Source of the DNA: Rhodanobacteraceae bacterium UBA703
Lineage (GTDB): Bacteria; Pseudomonadota; Gammaproteobacteria; Xanthomonadales; Rhodanobacteraceae
Length of the DNA stretch: 7,576 nucleotides
Direction: 5' to 3'
Assembly: GCA_002297645.1 (NCBI GenBank)
Contig: DBMH01000263.1
Location: 1 to 7,576 of the forward strand
Every line of letters begins with the position of its first letter. The first letter of the stretch is position 1. The notes beneath the pieces were generated by a model, which saw nothing but the letters and a program-made list of their open reading frames with translations, was not told where the DNA came from and ran no database searches. Both the position numbers and the translations under genes were made by a program. Below, in pieces: positions 1-4,872 of this stretch.

Positions 1-387
1 GCCAGCCTCGGCAATCCCGGCCTGGCGCTGGAATGGGCGGACGACGGGACGCTGGACCTGCGCCGCAGCAGCGGCGAGGACCTGGCCGCGCTCGGCCAGG
101 GGCGTGCCTCTGCCTCCGAGATCGCCGAGCGTTGGGCCGGCGATCGTCCGGAACTGCGGCTGTGGTTCGCCGCGGCATTCGCACGCGACGAGGCGGGGCG
201 CCTGGCTCGTGGCGAAAGAGGCGCCTTCGGCTTGACCCGGCGCGACGAAATCCCGAAGCTTGCCGCTTGGTTCGGCCGTGCGAATCGTGCGCGCGGCCTG
301 CTTTCGACGCCGTTGCGTCCGGAACTGGTCCTGCTGGACCTGCTGCGTTCCTGGCCGCAGCGCGCGCCCATCCCGGGAAGAGGGTGA
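1..387 (+). CDS. holB: DNA polymerase III subunit delta' (C-terminal 128 residues; 5' end outside window)
   Basis: This is the tail of the delta' subunit, part of the clamp-loader complex that places the beta sliding clamp on primed DNA. The frame is open from base 1 and ends at TGA 385-387. The visible part begins with Ser-Leu-Gly-Asn-Pro-Gly-Leu-Ala, matching the (G/S)xPGLAL segment that follows the AAA+ core in HolB proteins. It ends with a helical stretch (Leu-Arg-Pro-Glu-Leu-Val-Leu-Leu-Asp-Leu-Leu) typical of the delta' C-terminal collar domain. The ATPase-like N-terminal part is not in the window. pilZ starts 5 nt downstream; holB-pilZ adjacency is familiar from Pseudomonas and Xanthomonas, usually after tmk, and supports the call. 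The identification is by motif and neighbourhood; the C-terminal domain of HolB is poorly conserved. Confidence 0.82.
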   Translation, partial: ASLGNPGLALEWADDGTLDLRRSSGEDLAALGQGRASASEIAERWAGDRPELRLWFAAAFARDEAGRLARGERGAFGLTRRDEIPKLAAWFGRANRARGLLSTPLRPELVLLDLLRSWPQRAPIPGRG

Positions 388-392
388 GAGAC

Positions 393-758
393 ATGGCCAC
401 GCCGGCTGCTGGCGGTGCGCCGCGACAGGGAATCCTGTCGCTGGCGATCAAGGACAAGGGCGCGTTGTTCAACGCGTACATGCCGTTCGTGCGAGGCGGC
501 GGCCTGTTCGTGCCGACGACCAAGCGCTACAGCCTCGGTGACGAGGTGTTCATCCTGCTGTCGCTGATGGACGAGAAGGATCGCCTGCCGGTCGCCGGCA
601 AGGTGGCCTGGATCACGCCCAGCGGAGCGCAGGGCAACCGTCTCGCCGGTATCGGCGTGCAGTTCAACGACCACGCCGACGGCGAGGCCGCGCGGACGAA
701 GATCGAATCGATCCTGGCCGGCATCCTGACCCAGGAACGGCCGACGCACACCATGTAG
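393..758 (+). CDS. pilZ: Type IV pilus assembly protein PilZ (PilZ domain, non-canonical)
   Basis: A 121-residue single-domain PilZ protein needed in related bacteria for type IV pilus assembly and twitching; it acts in the cytoplasm, where Xanthomonas PilZ contacts the ATPase PilB and the regulator FimX. The start at ATG 393 is chosen because family members begin shortly before the conserved RQGILSLAIKDK (residues 11-22), and a purine-rich GAGGGTGAGAG stretch precedes it. An in-frame open stretch extends upstream to position 33 but lies inside holB. Conserved segments are NAYMPFVRGGGLFVPT (27-42), YSLGDEVFILL (46-56), LPVAGKVAWITP (65-76) and GNRLAGIGVQF (81-91), ending in the family-typical PTHTM. 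The RxxxR motif and a proper (D/N)xSxxG motif for cyclic-di-GMP are absent (GGGLFV lies where the second would be), as known for this subfamily, so direct ligand binding is unlikely. Probably cotranscribed with holB. Confidence 0.93.
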   Translation: MATPAAGGAPRQGILSLAIKDKGALFNAYMPFVRGGGLFVPTTKRYSLGDEVFILLSLMDEKDRLPVAGKVAWITPSGAQGNRLAGIGVQFNDHADGEAARTKIESILAGILTQERPTHTM

Positions 759-760
759 GC

Positions 761-811
761 GATGCCCCGCGGACGCCGGTCGGCACGCCGGGGGCCGTCG
801 CTCGGGGCATC
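761..811. repeat. Long inverted repeat after pilZ (possible transcription terminator)
   Basis: GATGCCCCG at 761-769 is perfectly complementary to CGGGGCATC at 803-811, a 9-bp outer stem. The GC-rich 33 nt between them contain further partial complementarity (GACGCCGG near 772-779 with CCGGGGGCCGTC near 788-799). It starts two bases after the pilZ stop, which suits a terminator or an mRNA 3'-end stabiliser. There is no T-run on either side, so it is not a standard intrinsic terminator. Confidence 0.45.
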
Positions 812-894
812 GGGAACGAGCGAGGAAGTGGATACCGTCCACTGCGCAGCGATGTCGAAGCCATGCGGGCAATGCGGCCGTCCCGACGGTCGCC

Positions 895-901
895 GGGGAG
901 G
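895..901 (+). promoter_or_regulatory. Ribosome binding site that fixes the GTG start of the dehydrogenase
   Basis: GGGGAGG lies 6 nt before GTG 908. It is a near-ideal Shine-Dalgarno sequence at near-ideal spacing and decides between this start and the ATG 45 nt upstream (863), which has no comparable site. Confidence 0.75.
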
Positions 902-907
902 TCTTTC

Positions 908-1816
908 GTGCGCATCCTCGTCCTAGGCGCCGGCGCGATCGGCGGTTACTTCGGTGCGCGCCTGATCGAAGCGGGAGCCGACGTCTCGTTTCTCGTGCGT
1001 CCCACGCGCGCGACCCTGCTGGCGGAGCGGGGCCTGCGCGTCCTGTCCCCGCGCGGTGATTTCGCACGCAAAGTACGGACGGTCACCGAACCCGACGGTC
1101 GCTACGATCTCGTCGTCCTTTCCTGCAAGGCCTACGACCTCGACACCGCGATCGAGGCGATCCGCCCCGGTGTCGGCACCGCGACGAGCGTACTGCCGCT
1201 GCTGAACGGCTTGCGTCATCTCGACGCGCTCGACGAAGCGTTCGGTGCACGAGGCGTGCTCGGCGGGCTCGCGCACATATCGGTCACGCTGGAGGACGAC
1301 GGAGCGATCCGCCAGTTCGGCTCGCTCGAGAGACTGACCTTCGGCAGCCGCGACGCGACCCGGCCGGTGCCTGCGGACATCGACGCGGCCCTGCGCTCGC
1401 TCGGTCCGCAGGTCGTCGCCAGTGACGACGTGATCGGCGCGATGTGGGACAAGTTCGCGTTCATCGCCACGCTCGCCGGTGGCACCTGCCTGATGCGCGG
1501 GGCGGTCGGGCCGATCGTCGACACGGAAGACGGCGCGAACCTCCTGCGCCGCCTGCACGGCGAATGCGCGGCCATCGCCGCGCACAGCGGCCATTCGCTG
1601 CAGGCCGCGGCGACCGACGCCGCTCATGCCATCCTGACGGCTCGCGATTCCCCGCTGAAGGCGTCGATGCTGCGCGACCTGGAGCGCGGTTCGCGCACCG
1701 AGTGCGAACACATTCTCGGCGACCTGCGCCGGCGTTCGGCCGGCTTCGGTCTCGACGTTCCGCTGCTGTCCGCCGCGCTCACGCACTTGCGCGTCTACGA
1801 GGCGGGCAGGGCGTAA
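908..1816 (+). CDS. Ketopantoate reductase family (ApbA/PanE-like) NAD(P)-dependent dehydrogenase
   Basis: A 302-residue cytoplasmic oxidoreductase. True PanE reduces 2-dehydropantoate to pantoate with NADPH in coenzyme A synthesis. The GTG start puts the Rossmann strand VRILVLGAGAIGG at residue 1, as in the family, with the GxGxxG dinucleotide motif at residues 7-12. Other family positions visible are Ser-Cys-Lys-Ala (72-75), the active-site Asn-Gly at 100-101, the catalytic lysine candidate K182 in MWDKFAF, and SMLRDLERGSRTE (253-265) with the acidic substrate-binding residue E265. The Asn expected a few residues after K182 in classical PanE is absent: the segment reads FIATLAGGTCLMRG, the pattern of the many PanE paralogues. 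Substrate is therefore uncertain and I give no symbol. It stands alone: 149 nt after pilZ and converging on the SufE gene with a 27-nt gap lacking an obvious terminator. Confidence 0.85.
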   Translation: MRILVLGAGAIGGYFGARLIEAGADVSFLVRPTRATLLAERGLRVLSPRGDFARKVRTVTEPDGRYDLVVLSCKAYDLDTAIEAIRPGVGTATSVLPLLNGLRHLDALDEAFGARGVLGGLAHISVTLEDDGAIRQFGSLERLTFGSRDATRPVPADIDAALRSLGPQVVASDDVIGAMWDKFAFIATLAGGTCLMRGAVGPIVDTEDGANLLRRLHGECAAIAAHSGHSLQAAATDAAHAILTARDSPLKASMLRDLERGSRTECEHILGDLRRRSAGFGLDVPLLSAALTHLRVYEAGRA

Positions 1817-1843
1817 CCTCTCTCGTCGCAGTCCCGCGATGCG

Positions 1844-2284
1844 TCAGCCGAGCGCTTCCCGCGCATGGCGCTTGATCGTCGCGAGCATCGACGCGAGGCC
1901 GTTCGAGCGCGTCGGCGACAGGTGCTTGGCCAGACCGATCGCTTCGACGAAGCGCGGTTCGGTGGCGACGATTTCCGCCGCCGGACGACCGGAATACACG
2001 CGCAGCAGCAGGGCGATCAGTCCCGACACGATCGACGAGTCGCTGATCGCGCGGAAATCGAGACGCCGCGCGTCGCCGCCGGCGACGAGCCAGACCTGAG
2101 ACTGGCAACCGGTGACCTTGTGCTCCTCGGTCTTTTCGGCTTCGGGGAATGGCGGCAGCTTGCGGCCGAGATCGATCAGGTACTGGTAGCGTTCGGTCCA
2201 GTCGCCGAAGAACGCGAATTCGTCGGCGATCGCGGCCTGCGCCTGCTCGGCGCTGGATTCTAAAGGCTCAGGCTGCGCGTTCAT
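1844..2284 (-). CDS. sufE: SufE family protein, cysteine desulfurase sulfur acceptor
   Basis: A 146-residue SufE/CsdE-type protein. The family takes persulfide sulfur from a SufS-type cysteine desulfurase and passes it on for Fe-S cluster assembly or other sulfur transfer in the cytoplasm. Features seen are the N-terminal WTERYQYLIDLGRKLPPFP (residues 29-47), the active-site loop HKVTGCQSQVWL with acceptor Cys60, and the FRAISDSSIVSGLIALLLRVYSG stretch (77-99), all in the family order; E. coli SufE is 138 residues. The ATG at 2284 lies inside the 3' end of cysS: the two genes overlap by 17 nt in different frames, with only a weak GAAAG upstream, so coupled translation is likely. No sufS, sufBCD or csdA is visible, so SufE and CsdE cannot be separated; a stand-alone SufE-like role is possible. 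Confidence 0.9.
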   Translation of the reverse strand: MNAQPEPLESSAEQAQAAIADEFAFFGDWTERYQYLIDLGRKLPPFPEAEKTEEHKVTGCQSQVWLVAGGDARRLDFRAISDSSIVSGLIALLLRVYSGRPAAEIVATEPRFVEAIGLAKHLSPTRSNGLASMLATIKRHAREALG

Positions 2285-3668
2285 CGGCTTTCACGAATTT
2301 CCATCGCGGTCCTTGCGGGGTGTCTTCCACCACGACGCCGAGCGCGAGCAAAAGGTCGCGCAGGCGGTCGGATTCGGCGAAATCGCGCGCCTTCTTGGCG
2401 GCGGCGCGTTGGGCGACGAGGCGCTCGACTTCCTCGACATCCACGTCGACGCCCACGGCCTGCTTGAACCAGGCTTCCGGATCCTGCTGCAGCAGGCCGA
2501 GCAGTTCGCCGCCCGCGAGCAGGGCGGACTTGGCCGCGCTTCGTTCGGCAGGCGTCTTCGCCGCCCGCGCGGCGTCGGCGAGTTTCGCCAGCACCGCGAA
2601 CGCGGCCGGTGTGTTGAGGTCGTCGAACAGCGCGGCCTCGACGTCGGCGGCACCCGAGGCGCCGTCCGCGCCCGCCGGAGCATCGGCGAGGTCGCGCAGC
2701 GTGGTGTACCAGCCGTCGAGTGTCGCGCGTGCCTGCTGCAACGCCGTCTCGGACCAGTCCAGCGGCTGGCGGTAGTGCGCTTTCAGCAACAGGAAGCGCA
2801 GCAGTTCGCCGGGGTGCTCCTCCAGCAGTTCGTGCAGCACGACGACGTTGCCGAGCGACTTCGACATCTTCTTGCCGTCGAAGGTCAGCATGCCGTTGTG
2901 CAGCCAGTAGCGCGCGAAGGTCCTGCCGCCGTGCGCGCAGGTGCTCTGCGCGATCTCGTTCTCGTGATGCGGGAACATCAGGTCGTTGCCGCCGGCGTGG
3001 ATGTCGATCGTCTCGCCGAGGTGCTTCTCGGCCATGGCCGAGCATTCGATGTGCCAGCCCGGCCGGCCGCGGCCCCAGGGGCTGTCCCAGCCGGGCAGGT
3101 CCGGCGTCGACGGTTTCCACAGCACGAAATCGGCCGGGTTCTTCTTGTACGGGGCGACCTCGACGCGCGCGCCGGCGATCATGTCCTCGGTCGAACGGCC
3201 GGAAAGACGTCCGTAGTCGGGGAAGCTGGCCACGTCGAACAGCACGTGCCCCTCCGCGGCATAGGCGTGGCCGCCGTCGATGAGGCGCTCGCACATCGAC
3301 ACGATCTCGGCGATGTGCGCCGTCGCATGCGGAATCACGTCGGGCACGTCGGCGCCGAGCCGGGCCATGTCGTCGCGATACGCGGCCGTATAGCGGCCGG
3401 TGATGCCCTCGATCGGCACGCCGGCTTCCTTCGCGGCGGCGTTGATCTTGTCGTCGACGTCGGTGATATTGCGGGCGTAGACGACGTTCGGATACAGGCG
3501 CTTCAACAGCCGCGCGAGCAGCCCGAAGACGACCGGCGGACGCGCGTTGCCGATGTGCACGTAGTTGTATACGGTCGGGCCGCAGACATACATCGTCACG
3601 CGGCTCGGATCGGCCGGGACGAAATCCTCGGTGCGGCGGGTCAGGCTGTTGTGGAGTCGCAGTGTCAT
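2268..3668 (-). CDS. cysS: Cysteine--tRNA ligase (cysteinyl-tRNA synthetase)
   Basis: A class I aminoacyl-tRNA synthetase that charges tRNA-Cys with cysteine in the cytosol. The product is 466 residues (E. coli 461). The start at ATG 3668 is chosen because family members begin with the MTLRLHNSLTRR-like strand; the frame stays open 56 codons upstream, but those residues do not look like the family and would run past the promoter. Signature elements are HIGN (38-41), KMSKS (267-271), and the four zinc ligands C29, C209 (WHIECSAM), H234 and E238 (PHHENEIAQ), which match E. coli C28, C209, H234 and E238. GGNDLMFPHHENE is intact. The C-terminal part (about 345-466) is the DALR/anticodon-binding region. 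It is the first gene of a two-gene operon with the overlapping SufE gene. Both proteins handle cysteine or its sulfur, though a direct functional link is only inferred. Confidence 0.97.
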   Translation of the reverse strand: MTLRLHNSLTRRTEDFVPADPSRVTMYVCGPTVYNYVHIGNARPPVVFGLLARLLKRLYPNVVYARNITDVDDKINAAAKEAGVPIEGITGRYTAAYRDDMARLGADVPDVIPHATAHIAEIVSMCERLIDGGHAYAAEGHVLFDVASFPDYGRLSGRSTEDMIAGARVEVAPYKKNPADFVLWKPSTPDLPGWDSPWGRGRPGWHIECSAMAEKHLGETIDIHAGGNDLMFPHHENEIAQSTCAHGGRTFARYWLHNGMLTFDGKKMSKSLGNVVVLHELLEEHPGELLRFLLLKAHYRQPLDWSETALQQARATLDGWYTTLRDLADAPAGADGASGAADVEAALFDDLNTPAAFAVLAKLADAARAAKTPAERSAAKSALLAGGELLGLLQQDPEAWFKQAVGVDVDVEEVERLVAQRAAAKKARDFAESDRLRDLLLALGVVVEDTPQGPRWKFVKADERAA

Positions 3669-3692
3669 CGGATCGATCTCGAGCGGTCTGAC

Positions 3693-3701
3693 ATGATAGC
3701 A
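3693..3701 (-). promoter_or_regulatory. Probable extended -10 promoter of cysS-sufE
   Basis: On the - strand, TGC TATCAT reads from 3701 to 3693: a five-of-six match to TATAAT with the extended TG one base upstream. The predicted start would lie near 3685, giving a leader of roughly 17 nt before ATG 3668. The -35 is poor (GATTGC at 16 nt or ATTGCC at 15 nt), which extended -10 promoters tolerate. The rest of the 220-nt divergent region 3669-3888 must also hold the promoter of the rightward gene, but I could not pick a convincing one. Confidence 0.45.
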
Positions 3702-3888
3702 GGGCGCTCCCCCGGCAATCGGTCGCGCGATGTTTTCCCAGGCGCCGGAATGGCTTAGGCGTGGGTTCAGCGATGGCTTGATGTAATGCGCCCCGCAAAT
3801 GCACAGTCCTGCACGGTATGACACCAGAACCGGCATCGATCGGTGGTGAGACTAAGTGAAGTTTGAAGATTCTTCGCTGGAGAAGGTG

Positions 3889-4434
3889 ATGAAGAAGATG
3901 CTGTTCGTCGCGATCGCGATGGCCCTGGCGGGAACCCAGGTCCATGCGCAGGATCGTGGCTACGACCGGGGCGGTCCCGACGGCCCGGACAATGCAAAGG
4001 TCGCGTGGGCGGACGTGCTTCGCGTGGATCCGATCTACGAGCGCGTGCAGGCCAGGTCGCCGCGCGAGGTCTGCGAGGACGTACCGGTCGAGCGCCGCGC
4101 CGAGAACGGCAACCGCGCCGCCGGCACGGTGCTCGGCGCCATCGTCGGCGGTGTGCTCGGCAATACCGTCGGCAAGGGCGATGGCCGCAAGGCCGCTACC
4201 GTCGCGGGCGCCGTCATCGGCGGTGCGGTCGGCAACAATGTCGCGCGCGGTGACGATCAGTACTATTCGGGCGTGGATCGCCACTGCCGCATGATCGAGG
4301 ACGTCAGCGACGAGCGTCGCATCGTCGCCTACGACGTGCAGTATCGCTATCGCGGCGACGTCTACATGTCGCGCATGAACTACGACCCGGGCGATCGCCT
4401 GCGGGTACGGGTCAGTGTCGAGCCGGTCGACTGA
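3889..4434 (+). CDS. Secreted glycine-zipper 2TM domain protein (17 kDa surface antigen-like)
   Basis: A 181-residue exported protein of unknown function. The start at ATG 3889 is preferred over GTG 3856 because GGAG (3879-3882) sits 6 nt before it and it yields a clean signal peptide: two lysines, a hydrophobic stretch LFVAIAMALAG and a likely signal peptidase I site after VHA at residue 20. There is no lipobox cysteine, so this is not a lipoprotein, unlike some relatives. Residues about 77-120 form a glycine-zipper pair: AAGTVLGAIVGGVLGNTVG and, after a charged GKGDGRK turn, ATVAGAVIGGAVGNNVA, as in the Rick_17kDa_Anti/2TM zipper family, which associates with the outer membrane. Cys62 and Cys133 flank the zipper and could form a disulfide. 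The C-terminal part (about 143-178) is beta-rich with alternating Tyr and Arg. Single gene, followed by a terminator. A role in envelope integrity is inference. Confidence 0.85.
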   Translation: MKKMLFVAIAMALAGTQVHAQDRGYDRGGPDGPDNAKVAWADVLRVDPIYERVQARSPREVCEDVPVERRAENGNRAAGTVLGAIVGGVLGNTVGKGDGRKAATVAGAVIGGAVGNNVARGDDQYYSGVDRHCRMIEDVSDERRIVAYDVQYRYRGDVYMSRMNYDPGDRLRVRVSVEPVD

Positions 4435-4468
4435 GCATCGGCGCACGACGCTCTTCATCGACGAGGCA

Positions 4469-4500
4469 ACGAAGGACCGGGCTGGCCCCGGTTCTTTCGT
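4469..4500 (+). terminator. Hairpin terminator of the glycine-zipper gene
   Basis: The 5' arm ACGAAGGACCGGG and the 3' arm CCCGGTTCTTTCGT pair through about 12 positions with one G-T pair and a one-base bulge, around a short loop near 4482-4486. It begins 34 nt after the stop codon. The A- and T-containing base of the stem suits an intrinsic terminator, but the T-run is short and interrupted (TTTCGTTT). Confidence 0.6.
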
Positions 4501-4519
4501 TTCCGCTTCATTTCGTTCG

Positions 4520-4540
4520 ATATCCGTCGTCGCCGGATAT
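4520..4540. repeat. Perfect 7-bp palindrome, possible operator
   Basis: ATATCCG (4520-4526) and CGGATAT (4534-4540) are perfect inverted repeats separated by 7 nt. The AT-rich outer half stands out from the GC-rich surroundings. The 21-bp span with half-site centres 14 bp apart could serve a dimeric regulator, or it could be an RNA hairpin. A weak -10-like GATATT overlaps its right half (4536-4541), which would suit repression. Confidence 0.35.
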
Positions 4541-4574
4541 TGCGCCGCATCAAGTTTCCCGGTAAGTTCCCGAA

Positions 4575-4679
4575 ATGCACGCCGTCTCCGTCCAGCCGCA
4601 GATCGTCACCAGCGCCTACATGGCCGCAGGCATGACGTCGCGCGCGCGTCGACCGGAACCCCGACATACCGCCGGGTAG
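4575..4679 (+). CDS. Candidate arginine-rich leader peptide (34 codons)
   Basis: The ORF starts at ATG 4575 and ends at TAG 4677-4679. A weak GGTAAG lies 8 nt before the start. The first 22 residues are unremarkable, with hydrophobic and small residues; then come four arginines in eight codons, Arg-Ala-Arg-Arg-Pro-Glu-Pro-Arg (4641-4664), two of them CGA, a codon normally scarce in high-GC genomes. A strong terminator follows 32 nt after the stop and the next gene belongs to arginine synthesis, the arrangement expected of a leader peptide that senses charged tRNA-Arg. Arginine-rich chance ORFs are common in GC-rich DNA, and I do not recognise the peptide, so this is a hypothesis. Confidence 0.3.
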   Translation: MHAVSVQPQIVTSAYMAAGMTSRARRPEPRHTAG

Positions 4680-4686
4680 GCTGTCG
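4662..4686 (+). promoter_or_regulatory. Hairpin over the end of the leader ORF, with antiterminator potential
   Basis: CGACATACC (4662-4670) pairs with GGTA (4675-4678) and TGTCG (4682-4686), a 9-bp stem with a three-base bulge and the loop GCCG. The segment GCCGGGT (4671-4677), partly in this loop, is also exactly complementary to ACCCGGC (4715-4721), the 5' arm of the next terminator. The two pairings exclude each other, as in classical attenuators. Pairing is seen by eye; energies were not computed. Confidence 0.35.
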
Positions 4687-4711
4687 CACGCGTTTCATGT
4701 GGATCGACGAC

Positions 4712-4744
4712 AAAACCCGGCCCTCGTGCCGGGTTTTCTTGTTT
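4712..4744 (+). terminator. Strong intrinsic terminator, bidirectional in form
   Basis: AAAACCCGGC (4712-4721) and GCCGGGTTTT (4728-4737) form a perfect 10-bp stem with a 6-nt loop, followed by CTTGTTT. The A-run on the 5' side also makes a T-run when read on the - strand. No established + strand gene ends just before it: the glycine-zipper gene already has its own terminator 240 nt upstream. It therefore either ends a short leader transcript or insulates the arginine genes. Confidence 0.75.
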
Positions 4745-4779
4745 CTGGATTTGCTCCGGCGCGGTTGATTCATCCGTGC

Positions 4780-4799
4780 CGGGGAGATGCTCTACCCCG
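4780..4799 (+). promoter_or_regulatory. Small hairpin in the argF' leader
   Basis: CGGGGAGA (4780-4787) can pair with TCT and CCCCG (4791-4793 and 4795-4799) with a single bulged A and a tight 3-nt loop. It would hide the purine-rich GGGGAG and the ATG at 4787. It lies between the two terminators. Confidence 0.25.
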
Positions 4800-4826
4800 T
4801 GCGCAGCTTCCTCCGCGCAAGGAATG

Positions 4827-4852
4827 AACCGGCCCTCCGTGGCCGGGTTTTT
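4827..4852 (+). terminator. Terminator-like hairpin just before argF'
   Basis: AACCGGCC (4827-4834) pairs with GGCCGG and TT (4841-4849) with one bulged G around the loop CTCCGT, followed by a five-T run (4848-4852). The sequence closely resembles the terminator at 4712-4737, including the CCGGCCCTC...GTG core. It ends 20 nt before the argF' start, so any transcript of argF' starting further upstream must read through it. That position suggests an attenuator or a leftover terminator rather than the end of a known gene. Confidence 0.55.
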
Positions 4853-4872
4853 CAACCAACACAGGCTTCGTG

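Larger units (their letters stand above)
4435..4872 (+). other. 438-nt region upstream of the arginine cluster, rich in RNA hairpins
   Basis: No protein-coding gene is convincing here on either strand apart from a candidate 34-codon leader ORF at 4575-4679. In order it contains a terminator of the glycine-zipper gene (4469-4500), a 7-bp palindrome (4520-4540), the small ORF, a hairpin over the end of that ORF (4662-4686), a strong bidirectional terminator (4712-4737), a small hairpin (4780-4799) and a second terminator-like hairpin ending 20 nt before argF'. I found no convincing sigma-70 promoter and no clear paired ARG box. The promoter of the arginine genes should lie here. Confidence 0.6.

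Noticed and set aside
33..392. An extended pilZ start at 33
   Set aside because: The extension overlaps holB in another frame and is arginine-rich shadow sequence; ATG 393 fits the family start.
2313..3758. A 481-codon + strand frame opposite cysS
   Set aside because: It is the complement of a gene with every cysteinyl-tRNA synthetase signature and has no motif of its own.
3669..3836. A 56-codon N-terminal extension of cysS
   Set aside because: The extra residues do not resemble the family, and the best promoter (3693-3701) lies inside this stretch.
2281..4458. A 725-codon open frame on the - strand through cysS and the glycine-zipper gene
   Set aside because: It is rich in Arg and Ala, has no recognisable domain, and overlaps two well-supported genes in other frames; long shadow frames are normal in GC-rich DNA.
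4761..4776. A possible ARG box around TTGATTCAT before argF'
   Set aside because: Only one ATTCA half-site is visible; there is no matching TGAAT half at the right distance.
4739..4793. A sigma-70 promoter between the two terminators before argF'
   Set aside because: TTGATT (4765-4770) is a fair -35, but 17 nt downstream stands TGCTCT, a poor -10, so the pair is too weak to annotate.
4870..4872. GTG 4870 as the argF' start
   Set aside because: It would only add one residue before Met; ATG 4873 gives the usual family N-terminus and the better spacing to AGG 4863-4865.
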